Assembly (NCBI GenBank): GCA_030452775.1
Contig: JAKDLQ010000100.1
Coordinates: 1-8,112 of the forward strand
DNA: 8,112 nt
Direction of reading: 5' to 3'
Source of the DNA: Micrococcales bacterium
GTDB lineage: Bacteria > Actinomycetota > Actinomycetes > Actinomycetales > Dermatophilaceae
Within the stretch, counting starts at the first letter, position 1, and each line of letters begins with the position of its first letter. Made by a program: the position numbers and the translations under genes. Below, piece by piece: positions 6,516 through 8,112 of this stretch. The notes under the pieces are model-generated. The model saw nothing but the letters and a program-made list of their open reading frames with translations. It ran no database searches and had not been told where the DNA came from.

Positions 6516-6537
6516 CGAACCGTGTGGGACGTGCGAA

Positions 6538-6566
6538 ACTATATGGGCATTCCACGCCCGCACCAA
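6538..6566 (-). promoter_or_regulatory. Promoter of the tRNA-Glu-Asp unit
   Basis: On the minus strand TTGGTG (6566-6561) and TATAGT (6543-6538) are separated by exactly 17 nt, a good match to a housekeeping sigma promoter. Transcription would start near 6531, about 16 nt before the mature 5' end of tRNA-Glu. The -10 region lies in a short AT-rich break (about 6536-6547) in GC-rich DNA, in the gap after the PHP gene. Confidence 0.65.
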
Positions 6567-6588
6567 ATCGTCTGCGGTTGCACGGCGC

Positions 6589-7635
6589 TCAGGCGCCCGC
6601 CCAGTCTCGGACCGCGTCGACGGGCCAGGTCGTCACGATCCTCTCGGGCGAGATCTCGAGCCGTTCGGCGCGTTCGCAGCCGTAGGCCTTCATATCGAGC
6701 TGGCCCGGGGCGTGGGCGTCCGAGTCGATGGCGAAGAGACACCCGAGGTCGCGCGCCAGCTCGATGAGCTCGTCGGGAGGGTCGCACCGCTCCGGGCGTG
6801 AGTTGATCTCGACCGCGACGTCGTGCTCGAGGCAGGCGCGGAAGACCTTCTCGGCGTCGAACTGCGACGGGGGCCGCTTGCCGCGGCCGCCCGTGACGAG
6901 CTGCCCCGTGCAGTGGCCGAGGACGTTGGTGTGTGGATTGCGCACCGCGGCGAGCATTCTCGGCGTCATCTCGAAGGCGGGCTGGCGCAGCTTGGAGTGG
7001 ATCGAGGCGGTGACGATGTCGAGCCGGTCGAGCAGGTCGTCGTCCTGGTCGAGCGTGCCGTCGAGGTGGATGTCGACCTCGATCCCCTTGAGGAGGGTGA
7101 AGGCGTCGCCGAGCGAGGAGTTGATCGCCTCGACCCGGCCGAGCTGTTCGACGAGGCGCTCGCGGGACAGGCCGTTGGCGACGGTGAGCCGCGGCGAGTG
7201 GTCGGTCAGCGCCATCCACTGCTGCCCGAGCTGGACCGCGGTGAGGACCATCTCCTCGATCGGGCTGCCCCCGTCGCTCCAGTTGGAGTGCACGTGCAGA
7301 TCGCCGATGACGGCGGCATACAGGTCCTCGCCGCCCCGGACGAGCGGGGCGCCGTGCTTCTCCTCGGCGGAGGCGAGATATGCGGGGACGAGGCCGCGCA
7401 CGGCCTGACCGATGATGGCGGCGCTCGAGTCCCCGATCCCCTTGATCTGCTTGAGGGTTCCCTGCTCTGACCGGTCGCGCAGCTCGTCGTCCGGGATGAG
7501 CGTGATTGCCTCGATCGCCGCCCGGAACGCGTCGATCCGATAGCTGCTCTCGCGGCCCCGCTCGAGCAGGACGCAGACCCGGCGCAGGGCCTCGATCGGT
7601 GACATCGGCGCGCCGGGCGGTGGGGGGAACTCCAT
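6589..7635 (-). CDS. PHP-domain metal-dependent phosphoesterase with N-terminal helix-hairpin-helix region
   Basis: A 348-residue protein related to the PHP domain found at the C-terminus of family X DNA polymerases. Residues about 12-95 form a PolX-like helical region including a helix-hairpin-helix motif KQIKGIGDSSA (62-72), which suggests DNA contact. The PHP fold (about 110-335) keeps the metal ligands: DLHVHSNWSDG (112-122; H114, H116), TDHS (144-147), E186 in GIEVD, H213 in SIHS, H241 in LGHCTG, E277 in EINSRPER, and DSDAH (304-308; D306, H308). The polymerase palm is absent, so this is a nuclease/phosphatase-type stand-alone version. The substrate is unknown. I chose the ATG at 7635; a second ATG at residue 11 is possible because the first has only a weak Shine-Dalgarno. 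It follows the next upstream gene by 37 nt and may be co-transcribed with it. Confidence 0.88.
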   Translation of the reverse strand: MEFPPPPGAPMSPIEALRRVCVLLERGRESSYRIDAFRAAIEAITLIPDDELRDRSEQGTLKQIKGIGDSSAAIIGQAVRGLVPAYLASAEEKHGAPLVRGGEDLYAAVIGDLHVHSNWSDGGSPIEEMVLTAVQLGQQWMALTDHSPRLTVANGLSRERLVEQLGRVEAINSSLGDAFTLLKGIEVDIHLDGTLDQDDDLLDRLDIVTASIHSKLRQPAFEMTPRMLAAVRNPHTNVLGHCTGQLVTGGRGKRPPSQFDAEKVFRACLEHDVAVEINSRPERCDPPDELIELARDLGCLFAIDSDAHAPGQLDMKAYGCERAERLEISPERIVTTWPVDAVRDWAGA

Positions 7636-7672
7636 GCCGGACAGCGTACGGCGGTCCCGTCGGGCCTTCGGG

Positions 7673-8112
7673 TCAGCGTTGCAGCGTCGGTGGGAGCCTG
7701 CCGCCTGGGAGCTTGGGCTGGGGCAGGGTGGAGTGGCGCCCCTCGACGACGGCGACGAGGTCTGCGCCGTAGTGCTTGGGGATGCCGGCCGCGGCCGTCG
7801 GGATCCTTGAGTCCTTTATCGGGCCCACCGCCGGCGCGACGGCCACGACGACCCGGTCGGACTGGGCGTCGACGAGGACCTGCTGGATCGTCACGCCGCG
7901 CCCACGCCACATCGCGATGTCCGCTCGGATCTGCGCCGCGACGCGGATCTTCTCGGCCGCCGTGTGTTCGACCACGCGGAACTGCACGTCGCCGGGGTCG
8001 GGCATGGCGCCCTTGACGAGTGCCTCGAGCGCTGGGTCGTGCCGGGTCACCGTGACGACGATATGGGTGTTGCTCGGGTCGGTGGCGTAGGCACCGCCGA
8101 ACACCTCGGGGT
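7673..8112 (-). CDS. Unrecognised protein, C-terminal part (5' end outside window)
   Basis: At least 145 residues are visible and the frame stays open to the window edge (Pro-Glu precede a possible GTG start at 8104), so the gene probably begins beyond it. No catalytic motif or membrane segment is seen. The visible part alternates strands and helices: THIVVTVTR, then a helix DPALEALVKGAM, then an amphipathic helix EKIRVAAQIRADIAMWRGRG followed by strand DRVVVAVAP, ending in a Pro-rich tail. The pattern of an FGGAY start, paired IVV strands and a helix leading to a VxVDxxxDRVVVAV strand recalls prodomain-like regions of secreted S1 peptidases, but no protease domain follows, so this is only a hint. 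The stop at 7675-7673 is 37 nt upstream of the PHP gene start. Confidence 0.6.
   Translation of the reverse strand, partial: PEVFGGAYATDPSNTHIVVTVTRHDPALEALVKGAMPDPGDVQFRVVEHTAAEKIRVAAQIRADIAMWRGRGVTIQQVLVDAQSDRVVVAVAPAVGPIKDSRIPTAAAGIPKHYGADLVAVVEGRHSTLPQPKLPGGRLPPTLQR

Noticed and set aside
6823..7470. Plus-strand open frame of 215 codons opposite the PHP gene
   Set aside because: It is antisense to metal-ligand motifs of the PHP domain; treated as a shadow.

Overview
The window is a chromosomal stretch from a high-GC Gram-positive bacterium, most likely an actinobacterium. The basis is the very high GC at third codon positions, a GTG start, a PucR/CdaR-type regulator, a DesA3/Rv3230c-like reductase-desaturase pair, and a Glu-Asp tRNA pair in the actinobacterial order. 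The genus cannot be fixed from the sequence alone.

Left part (1-2650): a probable fatty-acid desaturase (only its first 53 codons are in the window) sits 16 nt downstream of a ferredoxin/flavodoxin-type reductase with FAD, NAD(P) and C-terminal 2Fe-2S domains, both on the minus strand. A PucR/CdaR-type regulator is transcribed divergently from the reductase. The reductase would pass NAD(P)H electrons to the desaturase, and the regulator is the obvious candidate to control them.

Centre (about 2730-6240, minus strand): a compact three-gene operon made of a DprA-like SLOG/Rossmann protein, a tiny gene, and a large protein joining a TOTE-type archaeo-eukaryotic primase domain to a superfamily 2 (SF2, DECH-box) helicase. 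The genes are tied by stop/start overlaps (TGATG and ATGGCTGA). The tiny gene is 206 nt between its coupled start and coupled stop, which is not a multiple of three, so it looks frameshifted by one base. The helicase has lost a stop at the family's usual end and reads on antisense into the regulator. The operon lies immediately downstream of tRNA-Asp, in the position where many actinobacteria carry tRNA-Phe, and looks like an accessory insertion with a possible role in genome conflict or DNA processing.

Right part (6240-8112): tRNA-Glu(UUC) and tRNA-Asp(GUC) follow a recognisable promoter. Beyond them lie a stand-alone PHP-domain phosphoesterase with an N-terminal helix-hairpin-helix region, and the end of an unrecognised, possibly secreted protein. 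All of these are on the minus strand. No CRISPR array, insertion sequence or rRNA was seen.
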